Shown: in pieces, positions 11,932-47,271 of the stretch | Layout: each line of letters opens with the position of its first letter | How positions within the stretch are numbered: the stretch's first letter is position 1 | Origin: Ctena decussata | Taxonomy: Eukaryota > Mollusca > Bivalvia > Lucinida > Lucinidae | Length of the DNA: 64,000 nucleotides | Reading direction: 5' to 3' | Assembly: GCA_963989385.1 (NCBI GenBank) | Contig: OZ022512.1 | Span: 29,719,899-29,783,898, forward strand | Program-made: the position numbers and the translations under genes | The notes under the pieces: generated by a model | Told to the model about the DNA's origin: nothing | The model's database searches: none | What the model saw: the letters and a program-made list of their open reading frames with translations, nothing else

Positions 11932-12546
11932 ACCAAACTGGCAGATATATCACTGGGAGATGGCAAGGAACTGATTAGATTTTGGAGACCTTGACCTCAT
12001 TTTCAAGGTCACAGGAGGTCAAAGAGTGTTGAAAAATGCCTTGTCTGCACCATATCTCCTGAATGGATGGATTTGAATCAAACTGTCATAGATACATCAC
12101 TGGGAGATGGCAGAGAACTGATTAGATTTTGGTGACCTTGACCCCATTTCAAGGTCATAGGAGGTCAAAGAGTGTTGAAAAATGCCTTGTCTGCACCATA
12201 TCTCCTGAAAGGACGGATGGATTTGAACCAAACTTACATAGATATATCACTGGGACATGGCAAAGAAGTGATAAGATTTTGGTGACCTTGACCTCATTTT
12301 CAAGATCACAGGCGGTCAAAGAGTGTGTCTGTACCATATCTCCTGAATGGATGGATGGATGGATTTGAACCAAACTGTCATGGATACATCACTGGGAGAT
12401 GGAAAAGAAGTGATTAAATTTTAGTGACCTTGACCATATTTCAAGGTCACAGGAGGTCTTAACTTGACAGCATTTAGGGAAAATGATACTGCTGGGAAAG
12501 CGCAGGTGGGGGGGGGGACATCTGTTTTTGTCAAAACATTTCTAGT

Positions 12547-12572
12547 TTTATTTATTTTAGGACAGTAACATT
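12547..12572 (+). promoter_or_regulatory. Short leader before ALDH9A1 ATG, possible acceptor of a 5' UTR intron
   Basis: A T-rich run ending TTTTAG (to 12560) is followed by only 12 bases before the ATG. It looks like a 3' splice site, so an upstream non-coding exon is possible. Otherwise the promoter lies in the repeat just upstream. No TATA box or CpG-rich promoter is evident. The 3' end of a Helentron-like element stops about 26 bases before the ATG. Confidence 0.4.
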
Positions 12573-37081
<24,509 letters not shown>

Positions 37082-37385
37082 TGTTAAGAGGGATTTAAGT
37101 GCCAACAATCATGACAGAAATTCCACATGGAGAAAACATGCAGATGGATATCCTAAAAACAGGGTCTGTCTGTACATTATTGCAAGGCTGATCTCTGCCA
37201 GTATAGAACATAGTGTAAAGCAGAATATAAAGCTTACGTAAGCAGAGGCTGTTCTCATTTGCTATCTTCAGGCGTTAAACTCAGCTGGTGATGGCAAATC
37301 ATTGGAGTGAAAACCAAGAAGCATTTATAGTTCTCAGGGAAACTGGTCAGTTATCTTAGCCTGTGAATCATAGTGAAAGAAATAT

Positions 37386-37617
37386 GAGCCATGACACGAG
37401 AAAACCAACAATGTGGTTGTGCGCCCAGCACAGACTCAGATCAGCCTGGGCATCCGCCCAGTCTGATCAGACGCTTTGCTAAGTGCTTGAAGGCTAGCTA
37501 AGGGTCTAAGCTACCTTCATGCGGACAGCTTAGACTCTGGTCAGACTGGGCGGATGCCCAGCCTGATCTGAGTATGCGCACAACCACATTGTTGGTTTTC
37601 TCCTGTCGCGGCTCATA
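37386..37617. mobile_element. Foldback MITE family A, copy in ALDH9A1 3' UTR
   Basis: Ends GAGCCATGACACGAGAAAAC and GTTTTCTCCTGTCGCGGCTC. Inner words 'ggcatccgcccagtctgatc' and 'gatcagactgggcggatgcc' pair. Other copies: 759-980, 24118-24392, 40712-40942, 41165-41398, 44257-44466, 46589-46826. Confidence 0.8.
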
Positions 37618-38522
37618 TATTGAGCAGATAATCCTCCGAAGTTGTCTGGAATACATTCAGATCTAGGCCAGAATATTTGCTCTATTAGATTTTGGTGTAT
37701 CGGGATCAGAGTATGTTATGTAATCTTGTTAATAGTTGTTGTGTAACCTTGTCTTGTTAATTGTTGTTATGTAATCTTGTTAATTATGTAATCTTGTTAA
37801 TTGTTGTTGATTCCATTGTGCCATCACATACAGTAGATAAATTGTATGACACTGAATACCAGTTTCAAAAAAAAATATATGATACAGATACTGTATAAAC
37901 AGAAATTTTGAAACCATTTAGTTTTCAAAGTATACTAGATAATGTTAAATCGGGGAAAACTGCTATTCATACTTTTTTCTTCTTTCCTGACAAAGTATTT
38001 TCTGTAGAAATGGTGTCCACAGTTGTTTTTATTTTAAACAGCACATATATTGCTCATTTACTGGGTAGGAATAACTTGTAACAAGGCCAGTTGTTAACTT
38101 TAGATTTGCAAATAGTAAATTTGAGTAATACGTGTATTTAAAATTTTACATTATCTATAACAATTTCCGGTGTTCATTGACACAACAGAATTTCTTTATT
38201 TTATTCTTTAACAATTCACTATTTTGGCACATGTGAACCAAAAACCTTATGTCTGTTGACTGTATTTTACCCTCAGTATATGGTACATGCTATGTTCTCT
38301 AGTTAAAGTTTTAGGAGCATAAAAATATACACTGAAATACAGAGACCAAATTACTGCTGGTTGAAATGTATGCTCTTAATGTACTGGGATTTCAGGATAG
38401 CTTTAAATTACGTAATACTTTTAATTTTCAGTTTGAATTATCAAAGTTATATAGCCTAAGTACATGTAGGCTATATGACATTGTTAAATAATATGTCTGT
38501 GAGATGTGATTCTGGAAATTTA

Positions 38523-38528
38523 AATAAA
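38523..38528 (+). promoter_or_regulatory. Polyadenylation signal AATAAA for ALDH9A1
   Basis: Canonical hexamer about 1.44 kb after the stop, followed by A-rich then T-rich sequence. Chosen as the only clear canonical hexamer in this stretch. Confidence 0.6.
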
Positions 38529-38924
38529 CGGAAAAGAAAGTACAAACATTTCAATCATTTATTCATTCTCAGCAGCATGGAATGGATTTCATCAGAATAA
38601 TGAGGAGCCAGATCACCTGGAAATCTGTCATTAGACATAGGTACTAGACACACAAAGAAGGCGCTACTTTTATAAACAAACAGCAAAGGCTTGGACCAGC
38701 ATGCAAATCTGCACAGTCTCATCAAAGTTTCTGCTGTCTACACACAAAAGGACCCTGATAAATCTATAGGCACAAAATGAAGACTATTTAGACTGCAAAG
38801 ATTTATGGACTAGTTTGGGTCCTTGCTGTTTGCAGATACTTAAAATAATTTTTTGCTAGATATATCTCACATCGACAGTTTTTGTTTTACAGCTACATGG
38901 TGTTCCATATTTATTCAGTTGTTA

Positions 38925-39080
38925 GACGGGGTTTTCCTTTTACAAAACAATCCCAAAGATCTAGATCTGTCTTGTAAGACAGATCTAGATCTTTGGGTTT
39001 CAAAACAATCCCAAAGATCTAGATCTGTCTTGTAAGACAGATCTAGATCTTTGGGTTTGTTTTGGAAGGAGAAAAACCCA
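38925..39080. repeat. Family C palindrome, tandem duplicated
   Basis: The palindrome 'cccaaagatctagatctgtc'/'gacagatctagatctttggg' occurs twice in a row (about 38953-38996 and 39010-39054). It is flanked by 'aaaacaatcc' and 'tgttttggaaggagaaa'. Related single copies: 32870-32955, 41400-41500, 47075-47180, 48600-48760. Confidence 0.75.
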
Positions 39081-39107
39081 TTTTATTGCTGAATTATATG
39101 ACTGATT

Positions 39108-39285
39108 TAGGGGATAACTGTATTTAAAATTGTTATTTGGGGAGGTAAATCGTCGGTTTTGTGGTCGGAAATTCCGTTTTACGGCGACGCGCCAGCGGAG
39201 CCGTATAACGGAATTTGCGACCATAAAACCGACGATTTACCTCCCCAAATGACAATTTTCAATACAGTTATCCCCATTCTAATGC
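39108..39285. repeat. Long foldback repeat
   Basis: Arms of about 75 bp: GGGGATAACTGTATTTAAAA ... GGGGAGGTAAATCGTCGG and the reverse at the other side, with a GC-rich tip 'ggcgacgcgccagcggagcc'. No coding content. Confidence 0.7.
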
Positions 39286-39593
39286 ACTTTTTCACATTTT
39301 CACCTTTCAAAGTGTACTTCATTGCACCCATTGCAAGCGCTTTCAGCAGCGTAAAACCAAATGTCAGCCAATGAGAAGCGACGTTTTATAATGACGTGGG
39401 GTTTGCGACAGTAAATCGGAGAATATACTGTCTCAAATTTTTGACGTTATCCAATCAGACGTTGGGTTATATTCGTAAGTGAATTAGAATCATGTATTTG
39501 CGGTAATTTTGGATGGGTAAACTCCCATCTTACAACCAAATAAATATGGTTTGTCTTCTGAACAGTGAAAACTCTGACCAGACAGCACGTTCA

Positions 39594-40030
39594 CATTTAT
39601 GGTGAGACAGATTTTAACATGACATGTCGGAACTGACTTTAATCCCAATTTATCTTGGTTCCTCTCTAAAACTAGTTCTAAGTATGGTATGACAGATTTT
39701 AACATGATATGGGTGAAATGATATTATTCCCAATTTATCTTGGATCCTATCTACATGTAGAACTAGTTCTGAGTGTCCAAGATAGATTTTAACGTGATAT
39801 GGCTGAACTGATATTAATCCCAATTTATCTTGGATCCGCTCTAAAACTTGTTCTAAGGATCGTACAACAGATTTTAATATGATATGAGTGAGCTATTAAT
39901 CCCAATTTATCTTGGATCCCCTCTAGAACTAGTTCTGAGTGTCCAAGATAGATTTCAACGTGATGTGGGTGAAATGATATTATTCTCAATTTACCTTGGA
40001 TCCTCTCGAGAACTAGTTCTGAATGTCTTA
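39594..40030. repeat. ~86-bp minisatellite, five units
   Basis: 'atcccaatttatcttggatc' recurs at about 39643, 39728, 39818, 39900 and (tctcaatttacc) 39985, with 'gaactagttctgagtgtcc' between. Lies in the intergenic stretch between ALDH9A1 and MINDY4. Confidence 0.85.
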
Positions 40031-40711
40031 CAAAAACAGTTACATTGGAAGGCCCAGGAACATTTTCTGTTGATGATGAACCAAAATGTTGGCGTAATAT
40101 GAAGACATATTAACAGACAATTCTAACAAGTGGATAACAAGGTAAAGCCACATGCTGCCAGTACGAGCCAAAATATCCTACTGGTTAATTCCAATTATGA
40201 CTTATCACAGGAACATACTAAGGTGCTTAATCCTCTTATTTTGATTTCTACTATACCTTTTAAACTAGAAATCAATTTCTAGTAGCAGTGAATGCAAACT
40301 AGCAGATGTTTTCTTCCAAATCTAAAATACAAATGCAACCAGTAAAGACCCAGACAGTCTGTGCATTATAGCGGTCTGAGCAGTGACTTGTGGAAGTGAT
40401 TGGCCTGAACTGTATGGGCCCTTACTATGTAGAGCATACTGTATTTTCCCTAATAAGGATGCTTTCTTAATTTTATGTATATAATTTGAAGCCAAACAAT
40501 ATGGCTCAGTGAACAGGAATTTGTATATTTATCCTGAAAAATGATGAGCTGTAGAATACAGTTTTATTCCGAGCTCAAATACATAGTAATACACAACTAT
40601 TTTTCTATCATATAGCTAACTGGCACTAATCAGGAGGCCCTACAGTAGCATGCAAACCAAGGCCAAAAATGGCTTGATAAGTACCTGTTACTCTTGCACT
40701 TGTAAAGAGAA

Positions 40712-40942
40712 TGAGCCTCAACATAACAAAACCAACAAAATGGCATTGTGCCACGCAAAGACTCTGACCAGCCTGGGCATTTACCCAGTCTGATCCAAGT
40801 CTTTGCTTTGCACTTAAAGGGTAACTTAGGGTCTAAGCTAGCTCCATGTGCACAGCAAAGACTCTGATCAGACTGGGCGAGTCTGATCTGAGTCTTCACT
40901 GGGCACATGCCACTTTATTAGTTTTGTCATGTCGTGGCTCAT
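40712..40942. mobile_element. Foldback MITE family A copy
   Basis: TGAGCCTCAACATAACAAAAC to GTTTTGTCATGTCGTGGCTC, with the paired 'gcccagtctgatc' words shortened on one side. Confidence 0.7.
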
Positions 40943-41164
40943 ATGTATGTACAAATTATTGAAATAAAATATTGTTTAAACCAGCATTAACACACTACCT
41001 ACCCCAATGGAACACATATAGAGATATGTAAAATAAATATAAAGTGCAACAAAAAACCTTTCTTGTAGAATGTAAAAATATCACACAACTGTTTATTCAT
41101 AAACAACTGAACAAGATAACAATTACCAAAATTACTCTCAATATTAGGACTTCCTACTGCATTT

Positions 41165-41398
41165 GAGCTGTGACACAACAAAACCAACAAATGTGCCCCC
41201 AGTGAACACTCAGGTGAACCTGGGCATCCGCCCAGTCTAATCAGAGTATTCGCTGTCCACTTGTACCTAGCTTAGACCCTTGGCTATGCTTTAAGCGCAC
41301 AGCCAAGACTCTGATCAGACTGGGCGGATGCCCAAGCTGATCTGAGTCTTCCCTGGGTGCACAAGCCACATTGTTGGTTTTATCATTGCACGGCTCAT
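41165..41398. mobile_element. Foldback MITE family A copy
   Basis: GAGCTGTGACACAACAAAAC to GTTTTATCATTGCACGGCTC with inner 'gcatccgcccagtctaatc' and 'gatcagactgggcggatgc'. A family C remnant follows directly. Confidence 0.75.
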
Positions 41399-41880
41399 TC
41401 TGTTGTAAGGGATTTTCCCTGCTAAACAATCTCAAATATCTTGATCTGATCTAGGTTGTTGGGACTGTTTTGGAGGAGACAGCCCCATCTAACAACTGAA
41501 TTACACAAAACTGATTTACATATCTGAGGCAATTTTTGAAGGGGAATGGGAAAGCCTTGCCTTACAGCCGCACAAATAAGGTACTGCACTGAACAATTTT
41601 TTTCTCATCAATGATAGGTCAAAACAGCTGGAAGAATAGTAAATACGGTAGACCCTGATCTGACTGTCTTGAAACTCTGATCAGACTGCTTTTTCTTTTA
41701 AAAACATTCAGATCAGGAACTTTACTCTTTGCTCAAGTAATCCCATCCCAATATTTAGAGTTATTAAGGTACATCACGGAAAAACAATTCTAACATCTCT
41801 TATGGTAGTGTCAAAAAGGGGTATTCCGCCAGGCCCCATATAAGGTATCAAACAAGGCTAAACTAGCTAATGACTGTACA

Positions 41881-42080
41881 GTGCCCCAGATAAGAAGGAG
41901 TAACTGAGATAGTTTAGGGATAATTTTCAATACTTCTCCATAAAAGCATATTATATGATTTCTCATTAGAATCAACTCGCTGGCACGGTTCTAATGAGGG
42001 GTCACAACATGTTTTTCATCTAGAAATAAGAAAAATTATCTTGGAATTACCGTTAAAAACCCCACTTTATCTGGAGCACT
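41881..42080. mobile_element. Foldback MITE family B copy
   Basis: GTGCCCCAGATAAGAAGG to CACTTTATCTGGAGCAC with 'attagaatcaactcgctgg' and 'cacggttctaatgaggggtc' at the tip. Confidence 0.7.
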
Positions 42081-42171
42081 GGTTACTGTTGCTTAACACT
42101 GACAAAGCATTGCTAATGCTGCTTTATATGGAGGTTGGTAAAAAAAATATATTTTGGCACTACTCCAAAAA

Positions 42172-43320
42172 CAACAAGAGCTGTCGCCTGACAGCATAGC
42201 TCGCCTGAATAGGTGCTTGCCCATCACACAATCGCTATGGTGGTGTGGACTGCTATGTATAAAACTTCAGGCAAGCATGTCCATAATGACAACACATTTA
42301 TAAACAAAAGCTATCTCAGAAATGTCTTAAAATAAAAAAAAAAATCCACATGAAATTTCAATGTCCATGAGCTTGAGGTCAAAGAACTAAGGGGTAGGGG
42401 GGAGGAGGGCAGGGCTAGGATGTATCAAAGCCTTTAACCGTTATCTAACATCAGTCCAAGTATTAGTATCAACTGAGTCCATTGTGGCAGTGTGAAATTA
42501 TGTCTTCATTAATATAAAACTAATCAAAATCTTAAAGACAAAACTCAAAGTCCATGACCTTGACATCAAGGTCATCCAGTCGGGTAAGTATATAGTGTTT
42601 TGTAAAAACTCAAAAAAGTGTCTAACATCAGTTCAAGTGTAAACTAAATCTCTGCCAAGCATTATGAATCAGTACGCAATTAGAAAACTTTAATAAAGAC
42701 CAAATTTCCTAAGTCCCTGACCTTGACATCAAGGTCACCGAGCAGGGCTGGGGTAGTACTCTGTAAACTTTGGACTAATATCTAACTACAGTGCAAATAT
42801 AAAAAGAATTCATTTATGGTTTCAGGAGATATGTGTCATTAAAAAACTTTAACCAAAACATCCAATCAATAAAAAGACAATTTTCTAAGTCCATGACCTT
42901 GACATAAAGGTCACTGAGGGGGGTGGGGGTAGTACCTTGGAAAACTTTAGACCAATATCTAACTACAGTGCAAGTATCAAAGGAATCCATCCATGGGTTA
43001 AGGAGATACTGGGCTTTAGAAAACTTTAACCAAAACATCCAGTCCCAAAAAACTCCCAATTTTCTAAGTCCATGACCTTGACATCAAGGTCAAGGAGTGG
43101 GGTGGGGGTGGTACCATGTTAAACTTTGGACCAATATCTAACTACAGTGCAAGTATCAAAAGAATCCATCCATGGATTAGGGAGATATAGGTCTTTAAAA
43201 AACTTTAACCAAAACATCCAATCCGGACGCCGACGCGGACGCGGACGCTGACGCGGACGCGGACGCGGACGCCGTGGTGACAACAATAGCTCTTCCTGAA
43301 CTTTCGTTCAGGCGAGCTAA
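42172..43320 (-). mobile_element. Helentron-like element H2b, reversed
   Basis: Read on the minus strand: 5' end TTAGCTCGCCTGAACGAAAG with hairpin, a GGCGTCCGCGTCCGCG stretch, then six or so ~165-bp units with 'accttgatgtcaaggtca'. The 3' end is hairpin GCTGTCAGGCGACAGC and TCTTGTT. Matches H2a at 10676-11931 but lacks the 154-bp MITE. Confidence 0.85.
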
Positions 43321-43391
43321 AAATCTATCACAGCATACAACTTTTATAAACTATTATATGCTTTGAAACAATCTGTCACCATAAATCATCA

Positions 43392-43612
43392 GGGGCTGTA
43401 TTTATAAAATGACTTAAGTGGTTGCTATGCTGTTGCTAAGGCTAAATTTCTTTGAAGGAGATTCCCTACAACTATGAAATTTGCTCTGGAGGAACAGTCT
43501 GAAAAAGACTGTTCCTCCAGAGCAAATTTTATAGTGTAGGAAATCTCCATAGTAATTAAGCTTAGCAACAGCATAGCAACGACTGAAGTGCTTTTATAAA
43601 TAGGACCCCTGG
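43392..43612. mobile_element. Foldback MITE with CAGGGG ends
   Basis: CAGGGGCTGTATTTATAAAA at the left and TTTTATAAATAGGACCCCTG at the right. A strong inner stem 'gctctggaggaacagtct' pairs with 'agactgttcctccagagc' around five bases. Target duplication unclear. Confidence 0.7.
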
Positions 43613-44256
43613 AGTCATTTCACAACTAAAAATTGGCCTTATAGCCTGGAACAGAAGGTAGTAGGTGCGCCATGAGGGTGTAGTGGCTGCACCATGGGTA
43701 TTTGTCTATGGGTGTGAGGTGCAGATAGAAATTCCAAGAATCAATGTTCAGCACCATGAGGCCTGCCGAAACTGATGCAGAACAGTGACTCCCTTGACAG
43801 ATTTTTTTTCTCTGGGCCTTTCATCAATTCTTTTTGCTTTTTCTTGCATACCTTGGATTTACAATGTTTGATTTTAAAGACAGAATTTGTAAATATGCAT
43901 AATTTTACCATCTGAGACAGCTGTATATATTTTTGAAAGTCAACACTGTCGACGATAAATGTTTGGTTCTTTATATTAAATTCTGGCATGGCACTGATGT
44001 TATTGTGCCGTCTAAGTGATGTCTCTGCTCTACAAACATCACTTGGAGATGCAGATACATGACCAATATAACCAGTGTACTGACTGCACATAATCTGTTT
44101 CTTTTTTCTAGCCCTAGGTTGGATAAGGGGTGTCAGATAATATTTTCCAGCTGTTAAAGTTACAAGAGTGGAAATCCTCTGGTATGCAAGAAATATGCAT
44201 CGTTTATGGAGTAAAGTTTTGCCAGAAAGTCAATTTTTGAATACGCTTTTCATATA

Positions 44257-44466
44257 TGAGCCACATACGACAAACCCAGCAAAGTGGCATGTGCGCTGAG
44301 TGAAGACTTCAGATCAGACTAGGCATCTGCCCAGTCTGATCAGTCTTCACTGTGTGTTTGACCGGTAGCTAAAGGTCTTAGCTACAGCCATGCCGACAGC
44401 AAAGACTGATCAGACTGGATGGATGGTGCACATGCCACTTTGTTGGATTTGTTGTGTTGCGGCTCA
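44257..44466. mobile_element. Foldback MITE family A copy
   Basis: TGAGCCACATACGACAAACC to GGATTTGTTGTGTTGCGGCTC with the paired GATCAGACT words inside. Confidence 0.7.
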
Positions 44467-44566
44467 TGTACAAGTAGCCAGGTGAATGAAAACACTTCCA
44501 TGTGGTCCAGTCATTTTCACAAAGCGGAACAACTTTTGCAACTTCCTGTTTGCTTCTGTGGAAACT

Positions 44567-45608
44567 AAAGTGAGCAAGGGCTCACGTATACCCCCGACCA
44601 GTGCCACCGCCTAATGAACCACCACCTTATGAAACTGCTGCCTAATGAAACCAATCTCATACATGGTTTGAATCTAGAAGTAAACTTAGTCACCTATCAA
44701 ATGGTTCCATCAAAGTATATTACAAATATCAGCAAAGAGTACCAATTTAACACATACCTTAATGTAAACATATGTCTGTGCTCATGACCTTGGTCAGCAG
44801 CAGCATCCAGAGGATGTCAACTAATCTGCATGAACATAGAAGTAAACTTAGTCATATATCAAAAAGGTTTCATCAAAGGATGTTGGAAATATAAACAAAG
44901 AATATCAACTTAAAACAAAACTTTAATGTTAATACACAAGTCTGTGAACTTGACCTTTGGTAAGCAGCTATGAACCTAAAAGTAAACCTAAGCAAATATC
45001 AAAAGGTTCCATCAAAGGATATTGGAAATATAAAAGAAGAATATAAACTTAACGCAAAACTTTAACGGAAATGTTTAAGTCTGTGACCTTGACCTTAGGT
45101 CAGCAGCAGTATTCTGCATGTACATTTAAGTAAACCTAGTCATATATCAAAAGGTTTCATCGAAGGATGTTGGAAATGTAAGCAAAGAATATAAACATAA
45201 CGCAAATACACAAGTCTGTGACCTTGACCTTTGGTAAGCAGCAGCATCCAGATAATGTAAACTACTATGTATGAACCTAAAAGCAACCCTAGTCAAATAT
45301 CAAAAGGTTCCATCAAAGGATATTGGAAATATAAAAGCAGACTATAAACTTAACACAAAACTTTAACGCAAATGTTTAAGTCTGTGACCTTGACCTTAGG
45401 TCAGCAGCATCCAGATGATGATAAGTATTCTGCTTGGACCTGTAAGTAAATCTAGGCACATACCAACAGGCTTCATCAAAGGATATTGGAAACATAAGCA
45501 AACATTAAAAACTTAACGCAAAACTTTAACGCAAATGTTAAACTATATACCCACATACCCTAACGAAAACTATATACCCATCTTCATACTTCGTATGTCG
45601 GGGGTATA
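44567..45608 (-). mobile_element. Helentron-like element H5a, reversed
   Basis: Minus strand: 5' TTTATACCCCCGACATACG with an ACATACGAAGTATGAAG hairpin, ~150-bp units with 'ctgacctaaggtcaaggtcac' (18-20 base words, one per unit) and 'ttgatgaaaccttttg'. The 3' end is hairpin GTGAGCCCTTGCTCAC and TTTAGTT. Its 3' end recurs at about 55450-55530. Confidence 0.7.
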
Positions 45609-45744
45609 AATAAAATCCTTCCAAATTGGGACCCACTCATTATGGAGAGTTGAACCCCTCCCCCAACACACACATACACACACTTAGAAGAGCTGGCAGA
45701 GTTGCCTCCCATGAAAGTGTACCCATTCACCCTTAATTCAGGCT

Positions 45745-45948
45745 CAGAGCTCCAGATAAGAGAGAGTACTGAGGATAATTCTACGATAATTTTTCTTATT
45801 TCTTAATGAAAACATATATTGTGACCCCTCATCAGAACCGTCTCACCGAGACGGTTCTAACGAGGGATCACAACATATGTTTTGATGGAGGAATGTGGAG
45901 AATTATCCCTAAATTATCCCTGTTACCCCTTCTTATCTGGAGCTCTGC
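45745..45948. mobile_element. Foldback MITE family B copy
   Basis: CAGAGCTCCAGATAAGAG to CTTATCTGGAGCTCTG, the most intact ends of the family; tip 'gaaccgtctcaccgagacggttc'-type stem. Confidence 0.8.
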
Positions 45949-46357
45949 CGGTTTAACTATTTGTTGTGTACATGTATTAATTTGCTATGAAGCAACCTCT
46001 CATGCCATGACTTGAGAAAAATCTAAATATAAATTCTCCAAGTATTCCCAGAGTTAGGATATTTCTGAAATTATACTCCATGCCTTTGGCACCCTGTCTT
46101 GGCAAGATTTACATCTGACTGATAACAACAGAATTGCACAGATTCAATGTAAATATAGTCTTTGTGACCCTGATCTGCCTACCTATAATGCCATCATTTT
46201 AGTTTTTAAATGAGACTATAATGTGAAGTTATTCCAGCAAACTGAGCAACAATGCTTATAATAGGCCACAGCATATCAGGGTCCACAAAATAACTTGGCT
46301 TTCTGGTGCTTTGGCAGAGCTGCTAATAGCTGTAGTATGACTTACACCTCAAGTTTC

Positions 46358-46560
46358 AGAGCTCTAGATAAGAGGGAGTATTTGAAGATAATTAAGGATA
46401 ATTTTTCTTATTTCTCACCGAAACCATATGTTGTGACCCCTCATCTGAACCGTCTCATCGAGACGGTTCAGATGAGGGGTCACAACATATGATTTTATGC
46501 AGAATTAACAAAAATTATCCTTAATTATCACTCAGTACTCCTTGTTATCTAGAGCTCTGA
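46358..46560. mobile_element. Foldback MITE family B copy
   Basis: CAGAGCTCTAGATAAGAG to CTTGTTATCTAGAGCTCTG with tip GAACCGTCTC/GAGACGGTTC. Confidence 0.8.
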
Positions 46561-46588
46561 GTTTGGTAAATCTCGTAAACTGTCAGAC

Positions 46589-46826
46589 TGAGCCATGACA
46601 CGAGAAAACTAACAATGAGGTTGAGCACCCAGTGCAGACTTAGATCAGACGGGGCATCCGCCCAGTCTGATCAGAGTCTTTGCTGTCCACACAGAGATAG
46701 CTTAGTCCCTTAGCTACCCTTTAAGCGCTTAGCCAAGAGTCTGATCAGACTGGGCAGATGCCCAGGCTGATCTGAGTTTGGGCTTGGCAAACAACCACTT
46801 TGTTGGTTTTCTCGTCTCGCGGCTCA
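46589..46826. mobile_element. Foldback MITE family A copy
   Basis: TGAGCCATGACACGAGAAAAC to GTTTTCTCGTCTCGCGGCTCA; the best-preserved ends of family A, with inner stem 'ggcatccgcccagtctgatc'. Confidence 0.8.
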
Positions 46827-46829
46827 AAT

Positions 46830-47222
46830 GTTGTTGATGTTAAATTCTCAACTCAGCTTTACATGATAGTCTTATTAAAACGGTGTTCTTTTATGCATTT
46901 CTAGCAATCCCCAATCTTCGCATTATAACAGGACTGTGCTGTATATGCTATGCATACAGATATGAAATAATTTCATAAGGCTTACCGTATTTCTCTTGCT
47001 ATAATTAGAGTTTTTGTCCTCTCTAGGATAATCACAAATATCTAAATTAGTCTCATGAAATTCTGCTATAATAGAGGTTTTCTTTCCAAAACAATGCCAA
47101 AAATCTAGATCCGTCTAGACGAATCTTGATTTCTGGGATTGTTTTGGAAGGGAAAACCCTCCGTCTTATACCTCAAGAAATATGGTAAGTGTACTAATTT
47201 GAAATCTATTATCCTAAGACTG
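46830..47222 (-). other. Probable MINDY4 3' UTR with a family C palindrome
   Basis: Downstream of the MINDY4 stop on the minus strand. Contains a family C foldback (about 47075-47180). I could not pick a convincing canonical poly(A) hexamer. Confidence 0.4.
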
Positions 47223-47271
47223 TTATAACAGCGGTTCAGTTCCATTCCATAAGACCTCTGCTCCTTCCCAC
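47223..47271 (-). CDS. MINDY4: MINDY4 last coding exon and stop
   Basis: Short exon after acceptor ATCCTAG. Completes Lys and encodes [15 protein letters not shown] then TAA at 47223-47225. It aligns with the human C-terminus 'WKGASVNWNGSDPIL'. The donor phase, the acceptor and the sequence match all agree, so the exon is secure despite its 49 bases. Confidence 0.92.

Larger units (their letters stand above)
10139..12546 (+). mobile_element. Helentron-like element H1a (5' end unclear), split by H2a
   Basis: Units of about 148-151 bp (10234, 10382, 10532 and again after 11932) with 'accaaactggcac...tgattagattttggtgaccttgac'. The 3' end reads GGGGGGGACATCTGTTTTT, hairpin GTTTTTG-TC-AAAAC, then ATTTCTAGTT. 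The same terminus is seen in elements at 16975-18102 and 33397-36076. It is interrupted at 10676-11931 by element H2a. Confidence 0.7.
37082..38550 (+). other. ALDH9A1: ALDH9A1 3' UTR (inferred)
   Basis: No further coding exon. The first good poly(A) signal after the stop is AATAAA at 38523-38528, giving a 3' UTR of about 1.45 kb. A complete foldback MITE (37386-37617) sits inside it and would form a long RNA hairpin in the transcript. The actual cleavage site is inferred. Confidence 0.6.

Noticed and set aside
12129..12368. Frames reading DLENEVKVTKI-like words on either strand in several arrays
   Set aside because: The words come from the 'gaccttgaaaatgaggtcaa' type core; frames are short, shift between units and have no splice context.
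43741..44091. 116-codon minus-strand frame between the two genes
   Set aside because: No recognised motif, overlaps an eroded foldback at its start, no splice or homology support; a short unknown exon cannot be fully excluded.
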